From Lumbricus rubellus (lineage: Eukaryota > Annelida > Clitellata > Crassiclitellata > Lumbricidae), in assembly GCA_945859605.1 (NCBI GenBank), contig OX243816.1, forward strand, positions 26,527,007 through 26,591,006: a DNA stretch of 64,000 nucleotides. Direction: 5' to 3'. Shown here piece after piece: positions 39,946-52,600 of this stretch; positions within the stretch are counted from its first letter, which is position 1, and every line of letters begins with the position of its first letter. The notes beneath the pieces were generated by a model that saw only the letters and a list, made by a program, of their open reading frames with translations, was not told where the DNA came from and made no database searches. A program made the translations under genes and the position numbers.

Positions 39946-40249
39946 TGATGATGATGGTGATGGTGATGGTGATGGTGATGATGACGATGACGATGACGAT
40001 GACGATGATGATCTTCTCACAGTTCAAGAACTGCATATGCAGTTACTTAGAATGATCAAGAGATAAATTTCTCATCTTAATTCAATCACTGGTAGCTGCT
40101 AACACCAGCTTCATTCAACTTTGAGTTGTCTCAAGATCCCTCTTTCCCAATGCTACTGTAACTCATGTGCATGGCTTTGTCACTGGTGGAATTCAGCACT
40201 GCAGTTCAGTACTAGTCTTGTAGATCTTCCACTTGGACTAATTGAGGTG

Positions 40250-40722
40250 TTTATCGAGTTCTTCATTCAGCTGCATCGACTGTCTTCTTAAAGATGCTCC
40301 TTTATCTAGCCCTATGCGTTATGTCCTTCACTGGCTTCCTGTTTCTCAGCTCGTGTAGTACCGATTGCTGCACTTGTTTTGCGCATCCTTGGTTGAACTC
40401 CATGCTACTTGTTTCATCTTTGTCAACCTGTTCCCGACCTTGAAGCCCATTGAACGCTTTGCTCTTTGGCAACAGGTTCTTTTGGTCGTGCGAGCTCACA
40501 CTTCTATTAGACAGCATCAAGCAGTTTCGATTGCGGGTGCCTCCGTCTGAAATAGTCTCCTTCTAGACTTGTGATTGATGCCTTCGTCAAATCACCTGCT
40601 TTTTATATGCCCTTATAATTATCATACACATTGTAGCTGTGACTGGGCAAGAGTGTCTCTGAGCAGTGTCTCTCTTGAAGAGGTGCTATATAAATTTATT
40701 TGACTGAATGAATGAATGACTG
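40250..40722 (+). mobile_element. Decayed CR1/L2-like polymerase C-terminus and tail
   Basis: The plus frame around 40315-40560 gives RYVLHWLPVSQLV, then frame-broken sequence corresponding to the region at 62710-62970. It ends in gaggtgctatataaattta plus (TGAA)n at 40680-40722. Confidence 0.7.
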
Positions 40723-41074
40723 ATGATGGTGATGCAGATGATCCTGTATTATAGTTAAATTTCACCTTTTAGACACTTTGTTCACCACCATTGTTAATTT
40801 TCTAAAGATGCACTCTGCGCTAATTATTATTCTTGTTTTATGAGATAGCATAATTTCTAGGTGTGTGTACTTTGGAACTGGTTTAACATAAGACTGTGTG
40901 TAATGTTGGTATCTCATGCATAAGACAGATATTTAGCAGGATGTCTTTTAGCATGGAGGATCATAAACCAATGATGCACATTAAGTTACTAGCCAATGAG
41001 AAGGTTGAGTGCGTGCACTTTGATATGTATTCTACATGTATATATTCCATATGTTATGTGCATGTGTCACCTGG

Positions 41075-41505
41075 TCACCTGGTGCCGTCAGCTTCTGCAG
41101 CTCTGGCGATATCCCTGATGTATCCTCTCCAGTTGATCCTCTCCCTAGTCGCCTCTCTTAGCTCCTCCAGTCTCATGCCAGACTTTTCCTGTACCTCATC
41201 CAACCATTTCTTCCTTGGCCTTCCACATCTTCTCCTTCCCTCACCGCATGCCGTCATCAGCTCCTTTTCCAAACCATTAGATCTCATCACATGGCCGAAG
41301 TAGCTCAGTTTCCTCCAAGTTGCTGTTTGCTGCAGTGTCTCCTCCCTCTCTATTCCGAGCTCCACGCGCACCGATTCGTTAGTTCTCTTCTCCGTCCATG
41401 AAATCCTTAGCATCTTTCTCCAAATCCACATCTCACATGCATTGATTTTCTTTTCCATATCCCGTGTCTTTGTCCATGTCTCGCATCCATATAGGACCAC
41501 TGGGA
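41075..41505 (-). mobile_element. RTE-like LINE polymerase C-terminus
   Basis: A minus open frame of 141 codons: VLYGCETWTKTRDMEKKINA, CEMWIWRKMLRISWTEKRTN, LSYFGHVMR, GRRRCGRPRKKWLDEV. This is the typical C-terminal segment of RTE/L1-type polymerases (LYGCETW, FGHIMR, RGRPR..W). It is 5'-truncated, and sequence after 41075 shows no tail that I recognise. Confidence 0.85.
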
Positions 41506-43107
41506 AGATCAGTGCATGTGTACACTTTGATATTCATTCATTCAACCGATGTCATCACTATCTGAGGTTTCTACTGTCAGCTGTGGTCTATGGGAATTTA
41601 TCAGTTCATCGTGTCGCTTAAAACTCAACAGTCATCTAGTTATCTGTTCAATCATTGTTTAACCATTTCTTACTATAGTGACTCTAACATCATTTAGGCA
41701 GCACTTTTGTGAGATAGTTATATAACAAATGTACATCATATATATTATTATATATACACATGTATATAATAAATATATACATGTTTATGTAGGCCTATAT
41801 AATTCATAATTGCAGATCATCATCATCAACAACCATGGGCTCAATGCCCGTAGGTGTCCGACGCCTTCTTCACAATGTTTCTCCACTCGAGTTGCATATG
41901 CACCAGTGAATAATCTGATTCCTGCAACACTTGGTTTTTGATGTGGAAATCTTGAGATTAATATGATTTTTGTGATTACACGGAGTATGACATCTTTGGC
42001 TCTAGTGAACTGATTATGGGGAAGTGATTTAATTTGGTGATTTTTGGACTGACTGATTGACAAGTAATAATAACGTGCATCACTCATAAGTTTTGTGCAT
42101 TTATTCGTCTGTATAAATGTTTAACTGCGTTTCATTATGATGCAGAGTGCAGCAGAAGAGTTTGGATGAGATACAGAATTACATTACATCAAGTTTCATT
42201 GAAGTTGTCAATGTCAGAATACTCTTGCTATAATTACTTGCTCTCAACTGCGCTATATAATCTGGTCTTGGCTAGCAACCAAAAATAGTCTCCTCATGTT
42301 ACCACAATATGACATGATTCCACAACTGATCCCATGAAATTATTATTAGTATTATTAGTATTATTATTGTTAGTGTTGACTTTTTATATAGTTCACCTTC
42401 AAGGTAATCTACTCAGAAGCGCTCCCAGTCCAACAATGGCTAAATAAGGCAGAGTTTTGTGAGTTATGTTACATATGCATTGCTTGACTTGGTATCATTT
42501 CTGAAGGCAGCGGAGGCAGTGGCAGCAGCAGCAGACACTGCATGACTCTAATATCGTCTTAAATACTTACTTACATTGCAAATTGTTTAATTTATTTTTG
42601 TTCGTTGTATATAGGTTTATCTGTTCGGACAAAGAGAGAGACTGTGTACCATAGAGTTTTCTATTCTTGTTGACCTGTTTATTGTGAAAATGCAAAGGCG
42701 TCTGTAAATTCAGTGTAGAGTTTAATTTTTCTTGAACTACAGATTCAGGTCCTGTGAGATATGGATGGAACTCTTTTCAACAACGGCTCTGGGTCATCAT
42801 CATCATCATCATCATCTTCATCTTCATCATCATCATTCTTAATTCATGAGTTAAAGTCAGGGTTATAATAATGCAGTTCAAGTTGAGCGATATGAGATGT
42901 AGGATTGAAGTGGATTAGTCTAAGCGAGGCTGAAAGTCGTCTGATTTGATCTTTGAAGGGACGCCGAGGACACCAGGAAAAATCTAAAGGGAATGCATAA
43001 CAATTGTCTATCCATGAGATATCGTATGAAAACATGGCTGTAGTTCATGTTAACGTTAGCCTAAGTATTTCAACAGCATTTTAGAAGAATATTATTGTGA
43101 GTGATAT

Positions 43108-43333
43108 TCAGCTGAGACTAGACCCATGTTCAAAGTCCCTTATAATGATCGTCTGGGAAGGGGTGACATTGGCTGGAGCGATGATGATTGGCTGAGGAGG
43201 AGGAGGACGAGCATGTTCAATCGAACGTGATGTTGTCAAATCATTCATCAACTCCATCAATCTATCCATCTGCGTTTCCATCTTATCCAGTTTTTCTGCA
43301 AACTTCTGTCGTTCCTTGTCATGTGCGTCAAAC
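43108..43333 (-). CDS. TRPM: TRPM last exon: C-terminal coiled coil and tail
   Basis: Acceptor ctcttacag, phase 2. Encodes heptad-like FDAHDKERQKFAEKLDKMET then QMDRLMELMNDL, a Pro run and a short tail IIIRDFEHGSSLS before TGA at 43108-43110. The heptads match the tetramerising coiled coil of TRPM channels. No NUDT9-H domain is encoded. Confidence 0.88.
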
Positions 43334-43623
43334 CTGTAAGAGCAGAAAATATACGTCGAATATTATTATACAAAGCACGTTAATTTAATATAGCGTTATT
43401 AGTGTAGGTTTACAGCCGATTGAGCAGAGACGCAGCTCGATGGAAGTTATAAGCTGTTGCTTGGAGAACGCGTTAACCACATCTGAACGGATGGTTCTAA
43501 GCATGCATGTTGGCCTATGTTGCCTACAATGTAGGCCTACGTATGCAGTGCATGTGCATATAATGTTAATGTTATTGAGTAGGCCTACGCATGTGCAATA
43601 GGCGGAATCGATATGTGGGTCGT

Positions 43624-43654
<31 letters not shown>

Positions 43655-46600
43655 AGTACAACTTGCGTGGCTTAAGTTTGCAAAGTTTTAAGATTCCGGC
43701 CAAATTTTCTCAATATATACCTACTTTAAACAATACAAGGGTTTAAACCACCTATATGCATATAGATCAGTGGTTCCCAAAGTGGTGGTCCGCGGACCGG
43801 CACCGGTCCGCGGAGGTATGATCGCCGGTCCGCGGAGAAGAGTTAAAAATAAATAAAAATTAACTGTAAGCCTAATTATTAGTTTATTTGTTTGAAATTG
43901 TGAAATTATTCGAATTGTTGTCCAAAGCTTTTTCAAATTTCTGTTTTAAATTTTTTTAAATCAACGCGCCTTATACTTTTAGTCTGTTTTATAATTTAGG
44001 TCGCTTTTTTGCCATCGCCATTTAGGCCTAAGTTAGCTTTTTTGCCATCGTCATTTAAGTTGGCGGTCCGCGAGCTTCGCCCAAAATTTTTGCCGGTCCG
44101 CGGCCTCCTGAAGTTTGGGAACCACTGATATAGATCATTAATACTCTCCATGTAGTGGAGCATAGAGTGACTAAGAGTGCATTAAATGGAAGCAGATGTT
44201 TGTAGACCTATTCTGGGCTCCAGCTCTGCATTGACGTTAATAGGAGTGCCATCCAATAGTAGCCTAGGTCTAACTCTAAACTCTACAATTCACCAATGTG
44301 TATACGTACGAGAGTGTGCTGGTGGTTCTCGTCAAACCAGAAGCTGGAGATTCTGTGATCGCTGTATTTACAGTGTCCTTCACACTCTCGACATCCTGCG
44401 CAACTTTCTCCATCCTAACAAAAAAAAGAACATTTACCAGGAAATGCGTTGAAAATTAATGAATTCAAAAAAATGCACATTGAAATTATAATCTGCACTG
44501 ACGATGTCGTCACTAGTCTAAAATGACCTGATTTCAATTGTTTAATTCAGCAACTGTAGTCCTATATAGGCCTATATATGAACACATTCAACCAAGATCA
44601 CAATTTCTACTAAAAACTGAACGAAAATTAGCTAGAGGACTCAATCTCCAATATTATAGACTACAAGTTTTTCTGTTAATGATAAATGGTCTAATCATAG
44701 TTCTGTGACGAATTGGGTCACTAAATTTATTGTGCACCTTGTCAACCGATAGAGGCGCTGCTGTCGGCCATTGGAGTGAAGCGCCTGGCAAGATGGATGC
44801 TCTTTGGTCGTGGGTTCTGGCTGAGCAAGATGGAGGCATGTTAATCGTTGCGCTCGCTGCAGATAAAGAACTGCGTAATTACTTATGTAGGCTAGTCGAT
44901 GCCTAGGATTGTGGCATGAAGGACGTTGATAAGTATCTCTTTGTGACCATTTAGTTTAATTTCTGATATAGAAGAACATTGCATTAATTCGTTGTGAAAT
45001 AATAAAACTGACATCAAAGATGGCTGACTCGTGGAAAATGCCCGCTAGCCTAGAGATGTGTATTGACCAAATATTACAAGCTCAGCAGGAGCAGGCAAGG
45101 ATATTAAACTCTCTGGTAGCGAATAGTAAAACCCGTTCGTTCACACCAAGCATAAATATTGCTGGAGGGGATTCGAACCCTGGCCACACGGACATATGTC
45201 TGAATTTACCAGAGTCAATGGGTCAGCCCATGCTCGGCCTGGTTGATAGAGAAGGTGGGGGCCCCTTGACTACTGGTATGACCGCAAGAGGGAATAGAGA
45301 TCCCCCAAGAAGGAGTGCCCGTTTGTTAGCTCAACGACAAGAATTACAAGCTGGGTCTGCTTTCACGTCTAGTGGTTTAATAGATTACCCTGGCATGTTT
45401 GATTCTTTTACTGAAGAACAGGTCCCACTAATTTCTCTCGGCCAGCCCCTCCAGCAAGGCGTCCCCCTTCAGTACCAGGAAGGGGCGTACGCTACATTTG
45501 GTACCAGAAGTGGGGTTATGATGGATCTGACCTTGGAGAAATTAGAACTAGGAATGATGGGATAAGTAGTTCTAGTAAATTAATCAGTCAGATGGATAGA
45601 AGGAGCAGATTAATTCTTGAAGATGATGATGAAATCGAGCCAGAACAGAGCATAGTAGATGAGGAGATAACATTTAGACATCATAAAGACAGAGGTAGGG
45701 AAGCTCATCTTGCAAGAAAGTTTATGGATCTTGGTAAAAGTACACATGACACTGGTGCCCAGTCGTTACATGAATCTGATGAAGATGATTTTGAGGGAGA
45801 AATCAAACAAAACAGGGAACCTGATAAATTTGAATATTTGGGTAGTGTTAGAGAACACTTATCTGATAACTTTTCTAATACAAGTTGTCTAGTTTCAGAG
45901 ACTACGACACGGGACGAACGAGCAGGTCTGGTCTGTCAACCTGTACGATCGTCGAGAGAAACTCGACCATCGTCTCGCTATGCCCGGTATGCTGGCTCCA
46001 CCGAAGATGCACATCCCAGTCTCTTCGTCCCAATCACGGTGCCGTCAAATACTCGAATCAATATGAATCAGTGCAATGGAATTCCGATGCCGGTGGGTAC
46101 AACGTCTGTCGCCGCACCAACCTATGTTCTGTCGTCCTGGTCGACGAGAAATCCTCGCCCCTCTGCGCCACATCCTGGACGAGTGTCTCTTCCAAGTTTT
46201 GTCCAAGAGCAAACCTTCGACCGGCCGCCAACAGGAACATGGAACAGCAGTAATATGAACTTTCCACCTGGTCCCTGGCAACCCAGCAATTCGTGGATGG
46301 AACAGGATCCACCGTGGAACACAATGAAGCCCGCTGCTTCGACCAAATGGAATGAAACAGTGATGATCTCTTCCTACGGTCATCGCTACCTGCAACCCGA
46401 TTGCTGGCCCCCACAAATGAAAGCTGAACAAAGGAACAGTACAAGAACTGGAATGAGCATTGGAAATGATAACCGAAGACAGCATCCGAACTTGGAGATG
46501 GAGCCTCCGAAAGCTGCTTCATTCCGTGTAACAATGTCTACAGCCACTCAGACGAACACTTTCGATGATGAAAGAGAGATGAACGAAAAACCAGTTCAGA

Positions 46601-49600
46601 GCAAGACAACCTCCCACCTGAGTAAGAAATCAGAGGAAGAGCATGAACAAATAGACACGAACAGAACGAACGCAAAGCTAAATCTTTCTGCTAGACCTGG
46701 TCGACAGTTTATCAAACTTGGTACGTACAATGGAAAATCTGCTGTCGAAGCGTTTGTGAGAAAATTTGAAATTTGCTCGAAAAACAATGACTGGACAGAA
46801 GAAGAGAAACTTAATCAGTTGTCTTGCGCCCTCACTGAACCGGCAAATCAACTTCTGTGGGAGTTTGATTCCTCGACTGTGGTGACATGGAAGGACTTGA
46901 TTCAGAAACTTCGAACCAGGTATGGTGGATCTGATCAGACCTCTTTGTATCAGACCCAACTGAACACCAGACGTCAAAAGGTAGGCGAGGAACTTTCTTC
47001 TTTGGTTCAAGATATTAGAAGGTTAATGATCCTGGCATTCCCTGGTCCAACAACCTTACACAGCGAAGCCATCGCTATACGAGCTTTCATAGATTCGCTG
47101 CAAGACAAGGACATTGCGATGAAAATCCGCGAAAGAGAACCTGAAACATTGGATAAGGCATATAATCTGGCCATGAGGTTTGAAGGTTATCAAAAAGCAG
47201 ACCGAAAAGAATCAGACAGTTTCGACCATCGACCGAACCGGGTTAGATCTGTTAAAGAAGATGAACCAAACTGGGAGCAAATTCGTCGAATGATTAAAGA
47301 TGAGATGGCAGCGTTGCAAGAACAAACAAGAGAAACGAATGCAACAGCGGAACCAGTGCAATCTGTGGGTCGACAATATTGGAATTCTGGTCGAGATAGA
47401 CGAAATCGGTTAAATGGTAATCGATCCAGGGATAACCAGGCTTGGCGATCACCCAAATCTTGCTATGGGTGTGGTCAGCAAACGCACTTGGTAAGAAACT
47501 GTCCGAACGAGTCGCAACCCTCAACTCTTGCTAATGAAAACGAAGAACAAGTGGTGGTTGGTCGCTCAAGTTATGTGCAAGGAAGTACCAATGCGTATGT
47601 GTCCGTTCGAATCAGTGGTAAGCCGACACTTGCTCTGATCGATACCGGATGCGAACTCTCGTTGGTTCCAGCTAAGTTGGTAAAGAACACTGATGTCGTC
47701 CGTTCTACACAACTGTTGAGAGCAGCTAATGGAACAGATTTGCAAGTCATTGGTGAAGTTAGACTTTCCGTGGACATTGAGGGAAAACTATTTGTGGTTC
47801 CGTGCCTTGTAAGCGAACAAATATCTGAGTTGATACTTGGAATGGCATGGCTGGAGAAACATCAAGTCCAGTGGAACTTTGGAAAGAACTGGATCAACAT
47901 TGAAGGTCAAGACTATCCGATTGTCCGTCGTTCAGAACCTGGAACTTGTTGTAGGATAGCAGTGTCTCGAGATGTGCGGATACCTGCCATGACAGAAATG
48001 AATGTGGATACCTTTGCCATATTATCTAAATTGGGAGACTCATGTGCGAACTGGGCAACACAACCGCAACTCTTGAGTTCTGGCTTGTTAATTGCCGGAA
48101 CTTTGTTGCCAGAGCGAGCAGTCGATCTGCCAGTAAGAGTGTTGAATCCGACGACAAACGCGATCCAACTCAAGAAAGGAGTCCAATGTTCAACTGAAGC
48201 TGTGACAATTCTGGAGAGTGAAATTAGCGTTGTCTCAAAAGTCGAGTGTACGAACAGTGAATTAGAGAAATCTGAAGCCAAGGAAGAACAAGCTGAGTTG
48301 GTGCGGCAACCGCTTTGGTCAAGTGTTGATGCCGATCTACCTGATGAAGCGAAGGATCGACTCAGACAAGTCGTTCTGCAGTATCGGTCCGCCTTTTCGC
48401 TACACGAGTGGAACTTCCGGCTTACCGATGTGTTGAGGCACAGGATCAACACAAGAAAGGAACAGTCTCTTCTGCAAGCACTCCGAAGGCGAATACTGTC
48501 ACTCGTACAGATGAGTGACTGGTCTCGAACTAACCCGTGTATGCAGAGGACCTATGGAGCAAAGGAGAGGTTTTACTGCGATCTCAATTCGTTGCTGGGC
48601 AAAATCGTCTTTCTCCACCAACTCGATTGGGATGTGCATCTCGACGTCCATCTCCCTTTCGTCCTTGCCGCATACCGGGCTAGCGAAAATGAAAGTACGG
48701 GCTTCTCACCGAATCAGCTATTTCTGTCACATGAACTTTGTATGCCCATTGATTTAGTGCTCGGTGATTGCCTTGTACTGCCTGATCGTTTGTGTTCTGA
48801 TGAATATGTGCTGAAGCAAGTCCAACGTATACAAGATGATTTCTGTGTAGCTCGTACATTTATGCAGCGCCTGGCTACCATCATAGCTGATAGATATGAT
48901 CTTAGGGTGAGACCTGTGTCCTTTGAACCTGGTGACTTAGTATGGTACTTCTATCCCCGGAAACGGTCTGGTTTGAAAGAGAAGTGGACTCGTTTTTACA
49001 CTGGTCCGTACCGAGTATTGGAACGACTAAGCTCAGTGCTTTATAGAATTCGGAGATCTCCACGTTCTCAACCACAAGTTGTATATGTGGATAAATTGAA
49101 ACGGTTTGAGGGCGAGGACCCTGTTTCCCAGGAAGTGAACGAAGAACCTGAAGTTATAGGACTAGAATTCTTGGAAAACCCCGACCTTGACGTAAGTGAG
49201 CAAGTAAGTTCTCCCATCTCACGACCTAAACGGAAGATTGTGAAACCAGTGAGATATCAGTAACACAATGTAAGTAGAAATAGTTATTTGATTATATTTG
49301 TCTTATTGTTGCATACTTTTGTGTTTTATGCTTGTGAAAAGCTATGACATTTACAGCTGCAGGAAGAAACCTATAACTGTTGCTAGCTGCTGATTATTTT
49401 GTGGCGTGTAATGACTTTTGCTGCTTTTCAGTTGAATGTAATCGTTGCAAAATAATGTTTGTTTATAGTAGTAAGGTAAGTAACGTAAGGTGATTTATTT
49501 TGAGATGTGGCAAAAACCATGCAAGACTTATTCTTCCCATCCAGTAGAAAGCTGAGACGGTCTTGGAATGAAATTTCCATACTTGTCTGGAAATTTAGCT

Positions 49601-52600
49601 AAGTAGGGGGAGAGTGTGACGAATTGGGTCACTAAATTTATTGTGCACCTTGTCAACCGATAGAGGCGCTGCTGTCGGCCATTGGAGTGAAGCGCCTGGC
49701 AAGATGGATGCTCTTTGGTCGTGGGTTCTGGCTGAGCAAGATGGAGGCATGTTAATCGTTGCGCTCGCTGCAGATAAAGAACTGCGTAATTACTTATGTA
49801 GGCTAGTCGATGCCTAGGATTGTGGCATGAAGGACGTTGATAAGTATCTCTTTGTGACCATTTAGTTTAATTTCTGATATAGAAGAACATTGCATTAATT
49901 CGTTGTGAAATAATAAAACTGACATCAAAGATGGCTGACTCGTGGAAAATGCCCGCTAGCCTAGAGATGTGTATTGACCAAATATTACAAGCTCAGCAGG
50001 AGCAGGCAAGGATATTAAACTCTCTGGTAGCGAATAGTAAAACCCGTTCGTTCACACCAAGCATAAATATTGCTGGAGGGGATTCGAACCCTGGCCACAC
50101 GGACATATGTCTGAATTTACCAGAGTCAATGGGTCAGCCCATGCTCGGCCTGGTTGATAGAGAAGGTGGGGGCCCCTTGACTACTGGTATGACCGCAAGA
50201 GGGAATAGAGATCCCCCAAGGAGGAGTGCCCGTTTGTTAGCTCAACGACAAGAATTACAAGCTGGGTCTGCTTTCACGTCTAGTGGTTTAATAGATTACC
50301 CTGGCATGTTTGATTCTTTTACTGAAGAACAGGTCCCACTAATTTCTCCCGGCCAGCCCCTCCAGCAAGGCGTCCCCCTTCAGTACCAGGAAGGGGCGTA
50401 CGCTACAGTTCGGTACAATCAGCCTATAGAATAGATATGCATGTACGTATATACCTGAGTGAAGTTGCAGCGACTTTGTAGTCGATGAGATTTTGGTCGT
50501 CCTTTCTTTTTCGAATGAAGTAGTTCTCCATTCCGGCGTGTTCAAACGCAGTCAAACGACGATTTGTCTCATCGTTCAACTTCTTCTCTGTATATTTATT
50601 AGTACCAATCAACAGCGGCAAACGATCAGATATAATAATATATAATATAATCATATGTAACATATAATTATTCATTCATTCATTCAAGTATTTATATAGC
50701 GCCTCTTCAAGGAAACTACTCAGAGGCGCTCCCGACTCCAGCACGGCCACACAGAACAGTTTTAAGTGCTCATAGAATGTGTCAGAGAGTGATCTAGAGA
50801 ACAGTCACGCGCAGCTCAAGTGGGAGGCCATTTCATACCACCGGGCCAACTACAGAAAAAACACGACTATGCATGATAGAGGTACGAGCAAACGGGACCA
50901 AGAGCACTCCCCGATCAGCCGAGCGCAGGGACCGACCAGTCCAAGTACTTGACATAAGCCGACAAAGATCAAGCAGGTAAGCTGGAGCAAGACCTATAGC
51001 TGACATCGCCATATCAAGGAAGAGATTCTGTATTCTAATATAATATATATAATATATATATATATATGTATATAGACTACAGGTAATAATAAACTAGTTC
51101 AAATATATCCTGGATTCCTGGTTTGTTTTATGTGTTGCTGTAGCTAGCGTTTTTAGAATTCTATTTTCTGTCTAGTTTAAAAATTCTAGTAAATTGTGGC
51201 AAGTTTCTCTGTGTTTTTACTATAATTGTCTCATTTTTGAGCACGCTTTCATCTGCGCGCATTTGTCCTCGCGCTTTGGTGACTTTGCGCATATGTCTGT
51301 GGTCTTTTGTCCTGCACGCTTTTGTCCTGCACGCTTTTGCTGCATCACCCTGGTTGGGTAATAGCCTAATAATGACATGCAGCAAGAGGTCATGCAGTGG
51401 CACCATGGCTAAATGGAATGCTGCATGATTAGATGTAGCTTATACGTTTTGCCTACTGCAAAGGACATCGCGTTGAGATTTCAACTGCGTCCATGACAAG
51501 TTGCTACCGTAACTATTTCGGAATCAAGGTCTATAGTTGTCGGATTAGGTTACTGATTAGATTTAGCAGGCGCTGGATAAGCGATCGTCTCTCTTTAAAT
51601 AAACGACATAGGTTAATTATAGTTGGACCCCATTTCGAGTAGGCTGTACTGTACCTATAGACTATAGTAGTGCGGAATACTCTGATAGCCTAAATAATTA
51701 TGTTTCACGATTTGGCTTCTATGAATAAGGTGTTTATATGCATGCGGAAATATCAATTAGGCCTATGCTGCTTGTGAGCCTTGTTCCATGTGCTAGGCCT
51801 ACTGCTAATATACTTGAATAATATACTTGCTTAGATCTGTGCGGAAGTATGCGTTCTTTTCACGGACTTTCAAGCAGCAGCGGAAGTAGATGTACTTTGC
51901 GAGAATCCAGATGAGACTAAAAACGATGAGAGGCGGAACAAGCATTGGTTTCTCGTTGTATTCGTTGATGAGACCGTAGCGATAGTAGCGCCACACCTTC
52001 TCAGAATTGTCCTGAACGCTTTGAAATGTGTAACTAAACAGAAATAAAGAGACGAAACATGCATATCAGCATTGCGACATCGACTTCTTTCAACTTATAA
52101 CCCCATGTATGTACGGCGTTTGTACGCGTATACCTTATTAGGAATCCATAACTCAGACTAGGCTACAATATTCGGGCTCACACAGTGGCTAAATTGGTTT
52201 GAATGAGCTGTGGGAACGCCAAATGGGTGAGCAGTGGGAACGATGAATGGGTGAGCAGTGGGAATGCCGAATGGGTGAGCAGTGGGAATGCCGAATGGGT
52301 GAGCAGTGGGAACGCCGAATGGGTGAGCAGTGGGAACGCCGAATGGGTGCACATGAGCAGTGGGAACGATGAACGGAGGAGCAGTGGGAACGCCGAAGAA
52401 GAGTTTTAATGGAAAGCATGCGTTTCCAGGGTTCCATGCATGCTGAGCAGTGGGAATGCATGCAACGAATTGTGAGAGCACTAGCTATGCCGCTCGCACC
52501 CATAGCTATAGTGACCATGCAGTGGCTACATTAAGAAAAAACTGGTACCCACAGTGTAACCATGTAACTGCATTGCAAGCGGAAAATACCGAAATGGAGT

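Larger units (their letters stand above)
34591..43107. other. Region between the convergent gene ends
   Basis: No gene recognised. It contains a (CTC)n run at 34618-34650, a mariner-type element, CR1-like and RTE-like fragments, (ATTG)n at 38160-38280, (CA)n at 38375-38417 and (GAT)n at 39918-40010. The TRPM 3' UTR should occupy the right end; TTTATT (minus-strand AATAAA) at 42678-42683 and 42591-42596 are candidate signals. Confidence 0.6.
44704..50407 (+). mobile_element. Ty3/gypsy-type LTR retrotransposon, internally deleted, in TRPM intron
   Basis: 5.7-kb element with two 793-bp LTRs, each beginning TGTGACGAATT and ending GCTACA. It is flanked by GTTC on both sides (44700-44703 and 50408-50411), a 4-bp target duplication. 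The primer-binding site begins just after the 5' LTR and a purine-rich tract precedes the 3' LTR. The internal frame encodes Gag, a CCHC knuckle and protease. It then jumps from the start of the polymerase region to the end of integrase, lacking RT palm, RNase H and most of the integrase core. It lies antisense in the TRPM intron bounded by exons at 44414 and 50455; without it the intron would be about 330 bp. Proliferation would need enzymes from other copies. Confidence 0.95.

Noticed and set aside
46045..46534. Antisense frames of 146-158 codons within the retroelement
   Set aside because: Shadows of the long Gag-protease frame on the plus strand.
52158..52518. Minus frames repeating His-Pro-Phe-Gly-Val-Pro-Thr-Ala or Arg-Ser-His-Cys-Ser-Pro-Ile
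   Set aside because: Alternative frames of a 24-bp intronic minisatellite.
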